Assembly: GCA_947174455.1 (NCBI GenBank)
Contig: CAMWIZ010000027.1
Coordinates: 1 to 8,244, forward strand
Direction: 5' to 3'
Origin: an uncultured Clostridia bacterium
Lineage (GTDB): Bacteria > Bacillota > Clostridia > Oscillospirales > Acutalibacteraceae
Length of the DNA stretch: 8,244 nucleotides
The first letter of the stretch is position 1, and each line of letters opens with the position of its first letter. The position numbers were made by a program, and so were the translations under genes. Below, piece after piece: positions 1 through 5,934 of the stretch. Under the pieces are notes generated by a model. It was not told the origin of the DNA, ran no database searches, and saw nothing but the letters and a program-made list of their open reading frames with translations.

Positions 1-108
1 ATTTAATTTCTACAAGGCATAATATAAAGATTTTTCTGCATATTTTATTTAAAATAAATTTTAAGGTTTTTTAAATGCAGATACCAAGATTATATTACAT
101 GATTCATC
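1..108. other. AT-rich DNA downstream of rubredoxin
   Basis: Very AT-rich and without a supported gene. A 6-bp inverted repeat (36-41 with 75-80) encloses a long AT loop but lacks a uridine tract on the minus strand, so no terminator is called. Confidence 0.4.
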
Positions 109-294
109 TTACCTGCACAATTTATTGTATACAGCCTGCCCTATGTGGGTAAATCGTTCTTTCTCAACTCCGCACATCGGACAAACATAGCCTTCCGGCA
201 GGTCATCGTACTGTGTACCCTCGTGTACATGGTTCAGCTTGTCGCCCTTTTGTTCATCGTAAACATATCCGCATACACTGCAAACATATTTCAA
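109..294 (-). CDS. Rubredoxin (small electron-transfer iron protein)
   Basis: Small cytoplasmic electron carrier that holds one iron atom through four cysteines; in anaerobes such proteins commonly feed electrons to oxygen- and peroxide-detoxifying enzymes. The 61-residue product has both knuckles: CSVCGY (Cys5, Cys8) and CPMCGV (Cys38, Cys41), with the family's YVYD and DLP segments between them at normal spacing. The start is TTG at 292-294: an in-frame TGA lies three codons upstream and the N-terminus MKYVC aligns with ordinary rubredoxins, so no ATG start is possible. The Shine-Dalgarno sequence is weak (AGTGAG about 10 bases upstream). Two oddities: the usual Trp just before the second knuckle is Tyr36, and a short tail (residues 49-61) adds a fifth Cys60. 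It follows the AIM24 gene on the same strand but lies beyond that gene's terminator, so it is probably transcribed separately. No convincing promoter was found. Family assignment is firm; partner is unknown. Confidence 0.93.
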   Translation of the reverse strand: MKYVCSVCGYVYDEQKGDKLNHVHEGTQYDDLPEGYVCPMCGVEKERFTHIGQAVYNKLCR

Positions 295-478
295 GGTATA
301 TCAACTCACTTTATGAGAAATATATAAACACCGAAAAATTTTAAAAAATTAAACATAACCTTAACTTAAAGCAAAAATCAAACGGTGTTACTCTAATATT
401 GTGGCAAAAAACAAGCTGTGTATTTGCTGAAATGTATTGAAATACAGGTCATAAGTTCCATAAATCCCTGTTTCAACT

Positions 479-515
479 ACAATTAAAACCGCAGCCCATA
501 GTACGGACTGCGGTT
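479..515 (-). terminator. Rho-independent terminator of the AIM24-family gene
   Basis: An 8-bp perfect GC-rich stem pairs 487-494 with 508-515, with two further G-C pairs inside it. Read on the minus strand it is followed by TTTTAATT. It lies about 30 bases past the AIM24 stop codon, the expected place and orientation. Confidence 0.8.
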
Positions 516-547
516 GTTACTGTTAAAATTTTATGTTTGACAATGAA

Positions 548-1228
548 TCAGCCTGATGTAGGAATATACGGACGAATTGCACTTGCCACATTAACAATAG
601 GCATTGTTTGTAGATAAAGCTTACCCGGTCCTGTTACATAAGTATTGAAAAATCCCTCGCCGCCAAATAAAGCGTTCTTAACACCGGGAACTGTTCTGAC
701 ATCTACGGAACAGGTAGCATCCATTGCAGCAACGTAACCTGTATCAACAACCATTGTCTGACCCGGCTGCAAATCATATTCCACAATGTAGCCGTCAAAC
801 TCAACGAAAGCTATACCCTTGCCGCTCAATCGCTGCATAATAAAGCCCTCGCCGCCGAAAAGACCCGCACCGATTTTTTTCTGGAAAAATACAGACAAAG
901 TTACACCTATTTCACTTGCAAGGAAACCTCTCTTCTGTACAACCATGTCACGACCCGGCTGAATCTCAAAGGCACGAATAGAACCCGGAAAGCTTGATGC
1001 AAAGGATATCATTCCCGGTCCATTATCTGCAGTATAACGGTTTTGGAACATAGCCTCACCGGAGAACATTCTGCCAAAAGCCTTACCTATGCCGCCGTTT
1101 GAAGTTGTTTCCATTCGCATATTCGGTGTCATCCAAGCCATTGCACCGCTTTCGCAAATCATCTGCTCACCCGGGTTAAGTGTACATACAACCGCAGGCA
1201 AGTTGTCACCTAAAATTTGATAGTTCAT
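548..1228 (-). CDS. AIM24 family protein (TIGR00266/DUF124)
   Basis: A 226-residue protein of the AIM24/TIGR00266 family, a widespread beta-rich fold whose biochemical role in bacteria is unknown; the name comes from a yeast mitochondrial protein. Recognisable features are the N-terminal NYQILGDNLPAVVCTLNPGE segment, the GAMAWMTPNMRME stretch and two copies of FGGEGF (residues 124-129 and 188-193), each following a hydrophobic or charged turn. This fits the internally repeated fold. There is no signal peptide or membrane segment, so it is probably cytoplasmic. Length is normal for the family. The ATG at 1226-1228 is preceded by a strong GGGAGGTTAG ribosome binding site. The gene lies between the MsmX terminator and its own terminator, so it appears monocistronic. 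The roughly 55 bases left for a promoter show no good -35/-10 pair, and partial readthrough from msmX is possible. Family call is confident; function is not assigned. Confidence 0.92.
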   Translation of the reverse strand: MNYQILGDNLPAVVCTLNPGEQMICESGAMAWMTPNMRMETTSNGGIGKAFGRMFSGEAMFQNRYTADNGPGMISFASSFPGSIRAFEIQPGRDMVVQKRGFLASEIGVTLSVFFQKKIGAGLFGGEGFIMQRLSGKGIAFVEFDGYIVEYDLQPGQTMVVDTGYVAAMDATCSVDVRTVPGVKNALFGGEGFFNTYVTGPGKLYLQTMPIVNVASAIRPYIPTSG

Positions 1229-1282
1229 TAACTAACCTCCCAAATATTCAAATATCAAAATGTTTGTGCTTTGCTTTATCTT

Positions 1283-1320
1283 AAAAACACTCTACTAATA
1301 TTTAAAAATTAGTAGAGTGT
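1283..1320 (-). terminator. Rho-independent terminator of the MsmX-type ATPase gene
   Basis: A perfect 13-bp stem (1287-1299 with 1308-1320) has an 8-base loop, and on the minus strand runs straight into TTTTTAAG. It lies about 50 bases past the stop of the ATPase gene and upstream of the AIM24 gene, separating the two units. The stem is less GC-rich than usual but long. Confidence 0.85.
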
Positions 1321-1370
1321 AATAAGTTGAATAAGAATAAACTTAGTAAAAAACCAAAGCAGTAATTTAA

Positions 1371-2483
1371 TCAGTTTGTAATTGTCTGCTCTGTTTCCTT
1401 GTCAAAGAGGTGAATCTTGTTAAGATCAAGAGCAATTTTAATCATGTCACCCGGCTGTGCCTGAGATGTAGGCTCAACTCTTGCTGTAAGCGGAATACCA
1501 TCCACTGAAACATACAGATAAATCTCAGCACCCATAAGCTCGGTAACTTCTACGTTAGCCTCAAGAACTCCCTCGGGATGCTCTGCAACATACTCAGGAT
1601 CATCATGAATATGCTCAGGACGAATACCGAATGTAACATCAGCGTCAATATAATCCTCAAGCTGCCAATCTGCGTTCTTTGACTCCGGAAGTCTAAGTCT
1701 GTACTGACCAAATGCGAGGTAGAAATCCTCACCTATCTTCAAAATCTTACCGCCTGCAAAGTTCATCTGCGGTGAGCCGATGAAGCCTGCAACGAACTCA
1801 TTACATGGCAAATCGTAAAGATGCTGCGGAGTATCAACCTGCTGAATGAAGCCGTCCTTCATAACAACAATTCTGGTACCCATCGTCATAGCCTCGGTCT
1901 GATCATGTGTAACGTAAATAAACGTTGTTCCAAGTCTTTTGTGAAGCTTTGAAATCTCAGTTCTCATCTGTGCACGGAGCTTAGCGTCCAAGTTGGAGAG
2001 CGGCTCGTCCAAAAGGAATACCTTAGGATCACGAACGATAGCACGACCCAAAGCAACACGCTGTCTTTGACCACCGGAAAGAGCCTTTGGCTTACGATCA
2101 AGAAGATGATCAATACCGAGGATTCTTGCAGCTTCCTCAACTCTTCTCTTCATCTCGTCTGCCGGAGTCTTTCTGAGTTTAAGACCGAATGCCATATTAT
2201 CATAAACCGTCATATGCGGATACAAAGCATAGTTCTGGAATACCATCGCAATATCTCTATCCTTAGGTGCTACATCATTGGCAAGAACATCACCGATGTA
2301 AAGTTCACCCTTACTGATATCCTCAAGTCCTGCGATCATACGAAGTGTTGTAGACTTACCGCAACCGGAAGGACCAACGAGGATAATAAACTCCTTATCA
2401 GCGATCTCCAAGTTAAAGTCTGTAACAGCAACTACTCCACCGTCATAGATTTTGTAAATATGCTGTAACGATACGTTTGCCAT
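1371..2483 (-). CDS. msmX: Carbohydrate ABC transporter ATP-binding protein, MsmX/UgpC/MalK family
   Basis: ATPase subunit that drives sugar uptake by binding a permease pair at the inner face of the membrane. The 370-residue sequence has a complete nucleotide-binding domain: Walker A GPSGCGKST (37-45), Q-loop Gln83, signature LSGGQRQR (135-142), Walker B VFLLDE (155-160), D-loop NLDAKLR and switch His193 in VTHDQTEA. The C-terminal third (about 235-370) is the regulatory/OB-type (TOBE) extension typical of MalK-like proteins, with FGIRPEHI. Length is normal. The ATG at 2481-2483 has AGGAGG 10 bases upstream. No permease or sugar-binding protein gene is nearby and a terminator follows, so this is a lone ATPase. 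In Firmicutes such a subunit, like Bacillus subtilis MsmX, energises several sugar importers encoded elsewhere. That shared role is inferred from family and isolation; the substrates cannot be read. The symbol follows family resemblance only. Confidence 0.93.
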   Translation of the reverse strand: MANVSLQHIYKIYDGGVVAVTDFNLEIADKEFIILVGPSGCGKSTTLRMIAGLEDISKGELYIGDVLANDVAPKDRDIAMVFQNYALYPHMTVYDNMAFGLKLRKTPADEMKRRVEEAARILGIDHLLDRKPKALSGGQRQRVALGRAIVRDPKVFLLDEPLSNLDAKLRAQMRTEISKLHKRLGTTFIYVTHDQTEAMTMGTRIVVMKDGFIQQVDTPQHLYDLPCNEFVAGFIGSPQMNFAGGKILKIGEDFYLAFGQYRLRLPESKNADWQLEDYIDADVTFGIRPEHIHDDPEYVAEHPEGVLEANVEVTELMGAEIYLYVSVDGIPLTARVEPTSQAQPGDMIKIALDLNKIHLFDKETEQTITN

Positions 2484-2651
2484 ATTAAAATAACCTCCTA
2501 TTATATGCCACGGAAAACCGTTCGCAACTCAACTTTCAATTACATATATTAGTGTAACAGATTTTCAGTGATTTTACCATTTATTTTTTCACTAAAGATT
2601 TAGTAAAGACTTTATGTAATATTTCCAAAAGTATAAAAATTACATTTATTT

Positions 2652-3374
2652 TTAGTCATATTTACCATTAAATATGTCTTTTACCTCAAAAGGTGCCAAA
2701 ATCCTGCTTTTTCCCTCAAAAAGTTCCTTATCAAGGCAAAGCCCGCCTATTCTCAGTCTTTTCAGTTGTATTACGGTTAATCCCACACTTTGGAACATAC
2801 GCTTTACTTGATGATACTTTCCCTCACAAATTTCTATTTCGGCAATGGTTCTGTCATTGGGGTTAGGCAGTGAAATTCTTGCAGGCTTAAAGCAGGTTCC
2901 GTCTTTAAGCGTTATGCCGCTCTCAAGAATTTTAATTTTATTTTCTTCAAGTTCTCCGTCAAGCTTGGCACAGTACAGCTTGTACACCTTATTTTTTGGT
3001 GACAGCATATTGTGGGCAAAGTCACCGTCATCGGTAATTATCAAGAGTCCTGTGGTGTCCTTGTCCAGTCTGCCCGCAGGGAACAAGCCGCTGCGGCGAA
3101 GCTCCGGTGGCAAAAGGTCAATGACGGTTTGAGCCTTCTTATCAGTACTTGCACTCAGCACACCTGACGGCTTGTTCATCATAATATAGAGATATCGCCT
3201 GTACTCGACAGCAGTACCGTCCACCTCTATTGTATCTTTTTCGGGGTCAATCTTTACATCGCTTTTTTTTATAACTTCCCCATTTACCTTTATTCGCTGC
3301 TTTGCAGCAAGGGAACGAGCCTCTTTACGAGAGCAAATCCCCTGCGACGAAAGCACTTTATCTAATCTTTCCAT
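2652..3374 (-). CDS. rsuA: 16S rRNA pseudouridine synthase, RsuA family
   Basis: Converts a specific uridine of small-subunit rRNA (position 516 in Escherichia coli RsuA) to pseudouridine. From the chosen ATG the protein is 240 residues. It has an N-terminal S4 RNA-binding domain (about 1-47, MERLDKVLSSQG and IKVNGEVIKKSD), the MMNKPSGVLSAS strand, the catalytic motif GRLDKDTTGLL with nucleophile Asp104, and the late EGKYHQVKRMF motif. Asp position and length match RsuA (Asp102, 231 residues in E. coli) better than the longer RluB. A TTG nine bases further upstream (3381-3383) is also in frame, but AAGAGG sits 9 bases before the ATG and directly against the TTG, so the ATG is preferred. It lies 51 bases downstream of the DUF4830 gene on the same strand, a likely operon. 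No convincing terminator follows. RsuA versus RluB specificity is not certain. Confidence 0.92.
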   Translation of the reverse strand: MERLDKVLSSQGICSRKEARSLAAKQRIKVNGEVIKKSDVKIDPEKDTIEVDGTAVEYRRYLYIMMNKPSGVLSASTDKKAQTVIDLLPPELRRSGLFPAGRLDKDTTGLLIITDDGDFAHNMLSPKNKVYKLYCAKLDGELEENKIKILESGITLKDGTCFKPARISLPNPNDRTIAEIEICEGKYHQVKRMFQSVGLTVIQLKRLRIGGLCLDKELFEGKSRILAPFEVKDIFNGKYD

Positions 3375-3383
3375 ATTAAACAA

Positions 3384-3389
3384 CCTCTT
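3384..3389 (-). promoter_or_regulatory. Ribosome binding site deciding the rsuA start
   Basis: AAGAGG on the minus strand lies 9 bases upstream of the ATG at 3372-3374 but touches the alternative in-frame TTG at 3381-3383. The spacing selects the ATG, shortening the longest reading frame by three residues. Confidence 0.75.
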
Positions 3390-3425
3390 GCATAATATAT
3401 TGCGGATATATCACAGGACTATATT

Positions 3426-3926
3426 TTAAGGATTATCCTGCGTTTTCTGTGAGTCCGAATTCTTGCCTAAGCTCCTCATCTCACCATCCAACGATGCTGA
3501 GCAAATGTCACCGCCTATAATTCTGCCCTTGTATACCAACAGGTTAACACTATACTGTTCATCATCACCTTGCAGCGGGTAAGAACAACTAAGACAGGCA
3601 GAACCTCTGTAATCAAACAAATCCGTCCCTATATTCAGTTGAAAATCATTGTAAGCAGTGTAAACATCGTTAAATTCCATAGGTATAGTTATTTCCTTTG
3701 TCTGCTCCGCTCCAACATTTACATTATAGCCGAGCGACGATAAAAAGCGAACTCTGTCCCCCGTGTTCTCACCCTTATTGTCCACACCCAAAAGTGTCTG
3801 CGGCGGGACAGGCTCGTGATATGTACCTCCAACCAACAAAGTAACTGTGCATAGCAGTACAAACAGGGCAAAAATTGATATGACTACATTTCTTTTCAGC
3901 GATGAAGCAAAATTGATATTCAACAC
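3426..3926 (-). CDS. DUF4830 domain-containing membrane-anchored protein
   Basis: A 166-residue protein of unknown function that resembles the clostridial DUF4830 family, recalled from its characteristic blocks: EITIPMEFNDVYTAYN (about 79-94), FDYRGSACLSCSY and VNLLVYKGRIIGGDICSASLDG (about 127-148). One hydrophobic segment (about 14-33) after a short basic stretch (KRN) indicates an N-terminal membrane anchor or uncleaved signal, with the rest outside the cell. Three cysteines in the outer domain (SACLSC and DIC) could form a disulfide. The start is GTG at 3924-3926, supported by AAGGAG 8 bases upstream (3935-3940). It is upstream of and probably cotranscribed with rsuA (51-base gap). A weak candidate promoter is TTGTGA (3972-3977) - 18 - TATAGT (3948-3953), but it would leave almost no leader before the ribosome binding site. 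Family call fairly sure; function unknown. Confidence 0.85.
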   Translation of the reverse strand: MLNINFASSLKRNVVISIFALFVLLCTVTLLVGGTYHEPVPPQTLLGVDNKGENTGDRVRFLSSLGYNVNVGAEQTKEITIPMEFNDVYTAYNDFQLNIGTDLFDYRGSACLSCSYPLQGDDEQYSVNLLVYKGRIIGGDICSASLDGEMRSLGKNSDSQKTQDNP

Positions 3927-4071
3927 GGCGTACTCTCCTTTTTACCTACTATACTTTTGCCGACTATAATCTCACAAACCGGCTATAATATCATTGTATT
4001 AAGGAAAACACCGAAATATCATTTTTATACCTATTTTTCACTAAAGAATGTATGTTAAAGACGTTGCCTTA
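3927..4071. other. AT-rich upstream region of the DUF4830-rsuA operon
   Basis: First part of a 415-base gene-free stretch (3927-4341). It holds an 11-base direct repeat with one mismatch (3960-3970 and 3979-3989, 19 bases apart), each copy containing TATAAT on the plus strand and ATTATAG on the minus strand. It also holds a 14-mer at 4034-4047 that recurs upstream of msmX. These may be promoter or operator elements for the minus-strand operon. No reading frame here looks real. Confidence 0.4.
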
Positions 4072-4109
4072 AGAAACCGCAAGCCTTCGAAAAAGCTTGA
4101 CCCAAACTT
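4072..4109 (+). repeat. Partial copy of the structured repeat (34-bp exact match)
   Basis: Bases 4075-4108 are identical to 4278-4311, the distal end of the full repeat copy about 200 bases away, in the same orientation. Identity stops abruptly on both sides. A perfect palindrome GAAACGTTTC (4111-4120) follows directly. The exactness implies recent duplication or gene conversion. Confidence 0.9.
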
Positions 4110-4140
4110 TGAAACGTTTCGCTTTTAAACCGCCGATTAT

Positions 4141-4341
4141 CTTTGGGGAGAACCACTTGCAGCAGGTTCTCCCCACCTATGCTTTTTTGAAATGTGACAG
4201 TTAGCCCGTTCCCCTTTCCGCAGCTCTAAGGCAAGGTGTTTCACCGACTGCGGTCGGCGACCAAGGCTCCGCCTTGGAACCGCAAGCCTTCGAAAAAGCT
4301 TGACCCAAACTCTACAAAGCTTAACTCAAAATTTACAAGCT
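4141..4341 (+). repeat. Structured intergenic repeat element, copy 1
   Basis: A composite element ending at the stop codon of the HAD phosphatase gene. In order: an 11-bp hairpin (4144-4154 with 4165-4175, 10-base loop); about 45 unconserved bases; then a conserved block (about 4222-4317) holding stem-loops ccgac-tgcg-gtcgg (4244-4257) and ccaaggc-tcc-gccttgg (4261-4277), and the CAAGC...GCTTG segment. The same order of parts occurs reverse-complemented at about 5941-6118. No reading frame or transposase is present. The strand given is the hairpin-to-block orientation. Relative to the phosphatase gene, the block is read from its other end. It could be a structured 3' element, a transcription stop, or a small non-autonomous mobile repeat. 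Confidence 0.85.
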
Positions 4342-4355
4342 TTACAAAATTTGCA
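4296..4355. repeat. Degenerate ~21-bp tandem repeats running into the HAD gene 3' end
   Basis: Three adjoining units each begin AAGCTT: 4296-4316, 4317-4337 (17 of 21 bases the same) and 4337-4355 (two bases shorter, sharing CAAAATTT with unit two). The third unit contains the stop codon and last four codons of the phosphatase gene. The first unit belongs to the large repeat element, so the array bridges element and gene. Confidence 0.65.
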
Positions 4356-4992
4356 GCAAATCGACTGCTTTATCAACAAATACACTTGCCCCCAATGCCT
4401 TCATATCCTCTTGCCTGCCATAGCCGTAGTTAACACCTATGAAGTCAATTTTCGTTGACAATGCCCCCTCTGTGTCGAATTTAGAGTCACCTATCAACAC
4501 AACCTTATCTGTTTCTTTCATTTTTAGCTTTTCTTTCGCAGCCGTTATAACCTGTGCCTTGGTACTGATTTTTCCGTCACCGCTTGTACCGCTTATAATG
4601 TCGAAGTACCCGATAATACCCAATATTCTCAAGACCTCCTCGGCAAAAGGTGCATACTTTGTTGTGGCAACACCAAGCTTTACTCCTCTCGCTTTAAGCG
4701 TTTGCAAAACCTCATTTATTCCGTCATAACACTTATTGTCATACTTGTTTTGGGAATTGTATATCTCCTTATACTCATCCGCCGCACGTTCTGCATCCTC
4801 TTCCGATAAACCGCACATACCCGTTAAGGTATCCATGAGCGGAGGTCCTATATAATTTGTGGGGTCATCTATCTCCGGCGGTATTGGTTTGCCGATTTGA
4901 TTAAGAGCATATATCAGGGACGCCTTTACTCCACCATGGCTCTGACTGAGCGTTCCGTCCAAATCGAACAACACCAAATCATATTTAGACAT
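4342..4992 (-). CDS. HAD-superfamily hydrolase, phosphoglycolate phosphatase-like
   Basis: A cytoplasmic phosphomonoester hydrolase of HAD subfamily IA with a helical cap. All four catalytic motifs are visible in the 216 residues: motif I DLDGTL (Asp10 nucleophile, Asp12 acid/base), motif II Thr110/Thr111 in VATTK, motif III a lysine in DGKISTK (Lys141 or Lys145), and motif IV GDSKFD (Asp169, Asp173) for magnesium. The cap (about 16-90) carries the YIGPPL motif common in Gph-like and YfnB-like members. The natural substrate cannot be read; phosphoglycolate, nucleotides and sugar phosphates are all possible. The ATG at 4990-4992 has AAGGA about 10 bases upstream. Transcription probably starts near 5083 from a promoter inside the operator shared with the divergent acyltransferase gene. 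The last codons (LQIL, stop) lie within degenerate repeat units. Family firm, substrate unknown. Confidence 0.92.
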   Translation of the reverse strand: MSKYDLVLFDLDGTLSQSHGGVKASLIYALNQIGKPIPPEIDDPTNYIGPPLMDTLTGMCGLSEEDAERAADEYKEIYNSQNKYDNKCYDGINEVLQTLKARGVKLGVATTKYAPFAEEVLRILGIIGYFDIISGTSGDGKISTKAQVITAAKEKLKMKETDKVVLIGDSKFDTEGALSTKIDFIGVNYGYGRQEDMKALGASVFVDKAVDLLQIL

Positions 4993-5069
4993 AATACTTC
5001 TTTCCTTTCTCCCGATGCAATAATAACGAGATTAGCAATTTTACATTTGTTAACATTCTTCACCCAATA

Positions 5070-5102
5070 TGTGTGTTATAATCTTTTAAATTATAACACA
5101 CA
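5070..5102. promoter_or_regulatory. Perfect inverted repeat, candidate shared operator
   Basis: Arms 5070-5082 and 5090-5102 are exact 13-base reverse complements (TGTGTGTTATAAT and its partner) around the 7-base spacer cttttaa. Each arm contains an extended -10 box, TGTTATAAT, one per strand. Predicted transcripts start inside or past the spacer and so carry at most one arm. The repeat therefore acts as DNA rather than an RNA hairpin. A dimeric repressor here would block both the phosphatase and the acyltransferase promoter. The regulator is unknown. Confidence 0.7.
5074..5089 (+). promoter_or_regulatory. Extended -10 promoter of the acyltransferase gene
   Basis: TGTTATAAT at 5074-5082 is a perfect TATAAT with an upstream TG. 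No good -35 box is at 16-18 bases, which an extended -10 can compensate. The predicted start near 5089 gives a leader of about 55 bases ending in AGGGGTG before the ATG at 5143. Confidence 0.65.
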
Positions 5103-5118
5103 GCAGTATAAAAGGCAA
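5083..5118 (-). promoter_or_regulatory. Promoter of the HAD phosphatase gene
   Basis: On the minus strand TTGCCT (5113-5118), a 17-base spacer and a perfect TATAAT (5090-5095) with upstream TG form a sigma-A-type promoter. The predicted start near 5083 leaves a leader of about 90 bases. Confidence 0.7.
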
Positions 5119-5142
5119 ACCAACTAATTCAGGGGTGATATT

Positions 5143-5934
5143 ATGTCGGAAGCAGCTATTACATCAGTTAAATTAACTGCCACAAAAAACAGAATCCATA
5201 TACTTGATGAGGTGCGAGGCTTTGCGATAGTTTGTATGGTCGTTTACCATATGCTGTACTCACTCGCCTATGTATTTGGATATGCGTCAGCCGAAAAATT
5301 GCTTTTATTTTTTATGCCAATAGAACCTGTGTTTGCAGCACTTTTCATATTTATATCGGGCATATGCACGGTTCTCAGCCGTTCCAATTTAAAGCGTGGC
5401 CTTATTTTGGCTGCAGTAGCCTTGGGTATAAATGTATTCACTGTAATTTTCATACCCTCCCTTAGTATACTTTTCGGAATTTTAAATTTACTCAGCTTTT
5501 GCATGATATTTAGCGGACTTTTGGATAAGCTTCCAAAACACATTCCTCCGGCAGCAGGACTTGTGTTATCCATTGCAATGTTTATTTTCACGTGGGGAAT
5601 ACGCTGCGGCCATTTTGGATTATTTTATAAACCGATAATAAAATTGCCATATTCCCTGTACCAAACCAATGTACTGTTTCCGATTGGATTTCACAATACC
5701 GACTTTTTCTCATCTGACTACTTCCCTATTCTTCCGTGGAGCTTTGTTTTTTTTGCAGGTGCATTTTTTGCAAAAATCATGTCTGAAAAGAGGATTCCTC
5801 AGGGAATATACAAAAGCCGTGTTCCTTTTCTGTCGCAAGTCGGCAAAAGGTCACTTATTATTTATGTTCTTCATCAACCGGTTATTTTTGCCTTGGTCTG
5901 CTGCATACAATGGATTTTCAAAATCTTGCGGTAA
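5143..5934 (+). CDS. Integral-membrane acyltransferase-like protein, HGSNAT/DUF1624 family
   Basis: A 263-residue multi-pass membrane protein resembling the bacterial DUF1624 / heparan-alpha-glucosaminide N-acetyltransferase catalytic domain. Family marks are RIHILDEVRGFAIV (17-30) followed by MVVYHML with His36 in helix one, SDYFPILPWSFVFFAGAFF in a late helix, and GKRSLIIYVLHQPV (234-247) in the last. About seven hydrophobic segments are visible. The human homologue moves acetyl groups across a membrane onto a sugar amine; a bacterial role in modifying envelope glycans is inference. The ATG at 5143 follows AGGGGTG. It is the only plus-strand gene here, transcribed away from the HAD gene from a common operator. 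The last five residues, FKILR, are encoded by bases 5915-5931, a 17-base exact copy of repeat sequence at 5959-5975, so the C-terminus was apparently rewritten by the repeat. Length is slightly short for the family. Confidence 0.88.
   Translation: MSEAAITSVKLTATKNRIHILDEVRGFAIVCMVVYHMLYSLAYVFGYASAEKLLLFFMPIEPVFAALFIFISGICTVLSRSNLKRGLILAAVALGINVFTVIFIPSLSILFGILNLLSFCMIFSGLLDKLPKHIPPAAGLVLSIAMFIFTWGIRCGHFGLFYKPIIKLPYSLYQTNVLFPIGFHNTDFFSSDYFPILPWSFVFFAGAFFAKIMSEKRIPQGIYKSRVPFLSQVGKRSLIIYVLHQPVIFALVCCIQWIFKILR

Noticed and set aside
36..80. Inverted repeat downstream of rubredoxin as a terminator
   Set aside because: The 6-bp arms enclose about 33 AT-rich bases and on the minus strand the sequence after it is AAAAATC, not a uridine tract.
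2067..2468. 133-residue plus-strand open reading frame
   Set aside because: Antisense to the ATPase domain of the MsmX-type gene, with no domain resemblance.
2591..2604. Hairpin-like palindrome ACTAAA-GA-TTTAGT as an rsuA terminator
   Set aside because: The loop is only two bases, the stem is AT-rich, and the minus strand continues with A-rich rather than T-rich sequence.
4075..4320. Repeats at 4075-4320 as a CRISPR array
   Set aside because: There are only two copies 203 bases apart with no regular spacing, no array of spacers and no cas gene.
4236..4433. Plus-strand open reading frame across repeat copy 1
   Set aside because: It reads through stem-loops and then antisense through the HAD gene; composition is not protein-like and the repeat in copy 2 does not keep the frame.
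5024..5036. TAACGAGATTAGC resembling motifs at 8173-8213
   Set aside because: A 13-mer with one mismatch is expected many times by chance in a window of this size on two strands, and the two locations share no context.
5048..5055. TTGTTAACA segment as a Rex-type site
   Set aside because: Only one half-site is present and no second arm at the expected spacing, so it is not distinguishable from chance.
4897..5127. 76-residue plus-strand frame in the divergent region
   Set aside because: Overlaps the start of the HAD gene in antisense and runs through the predicted operator and promoters; no domain recognised.
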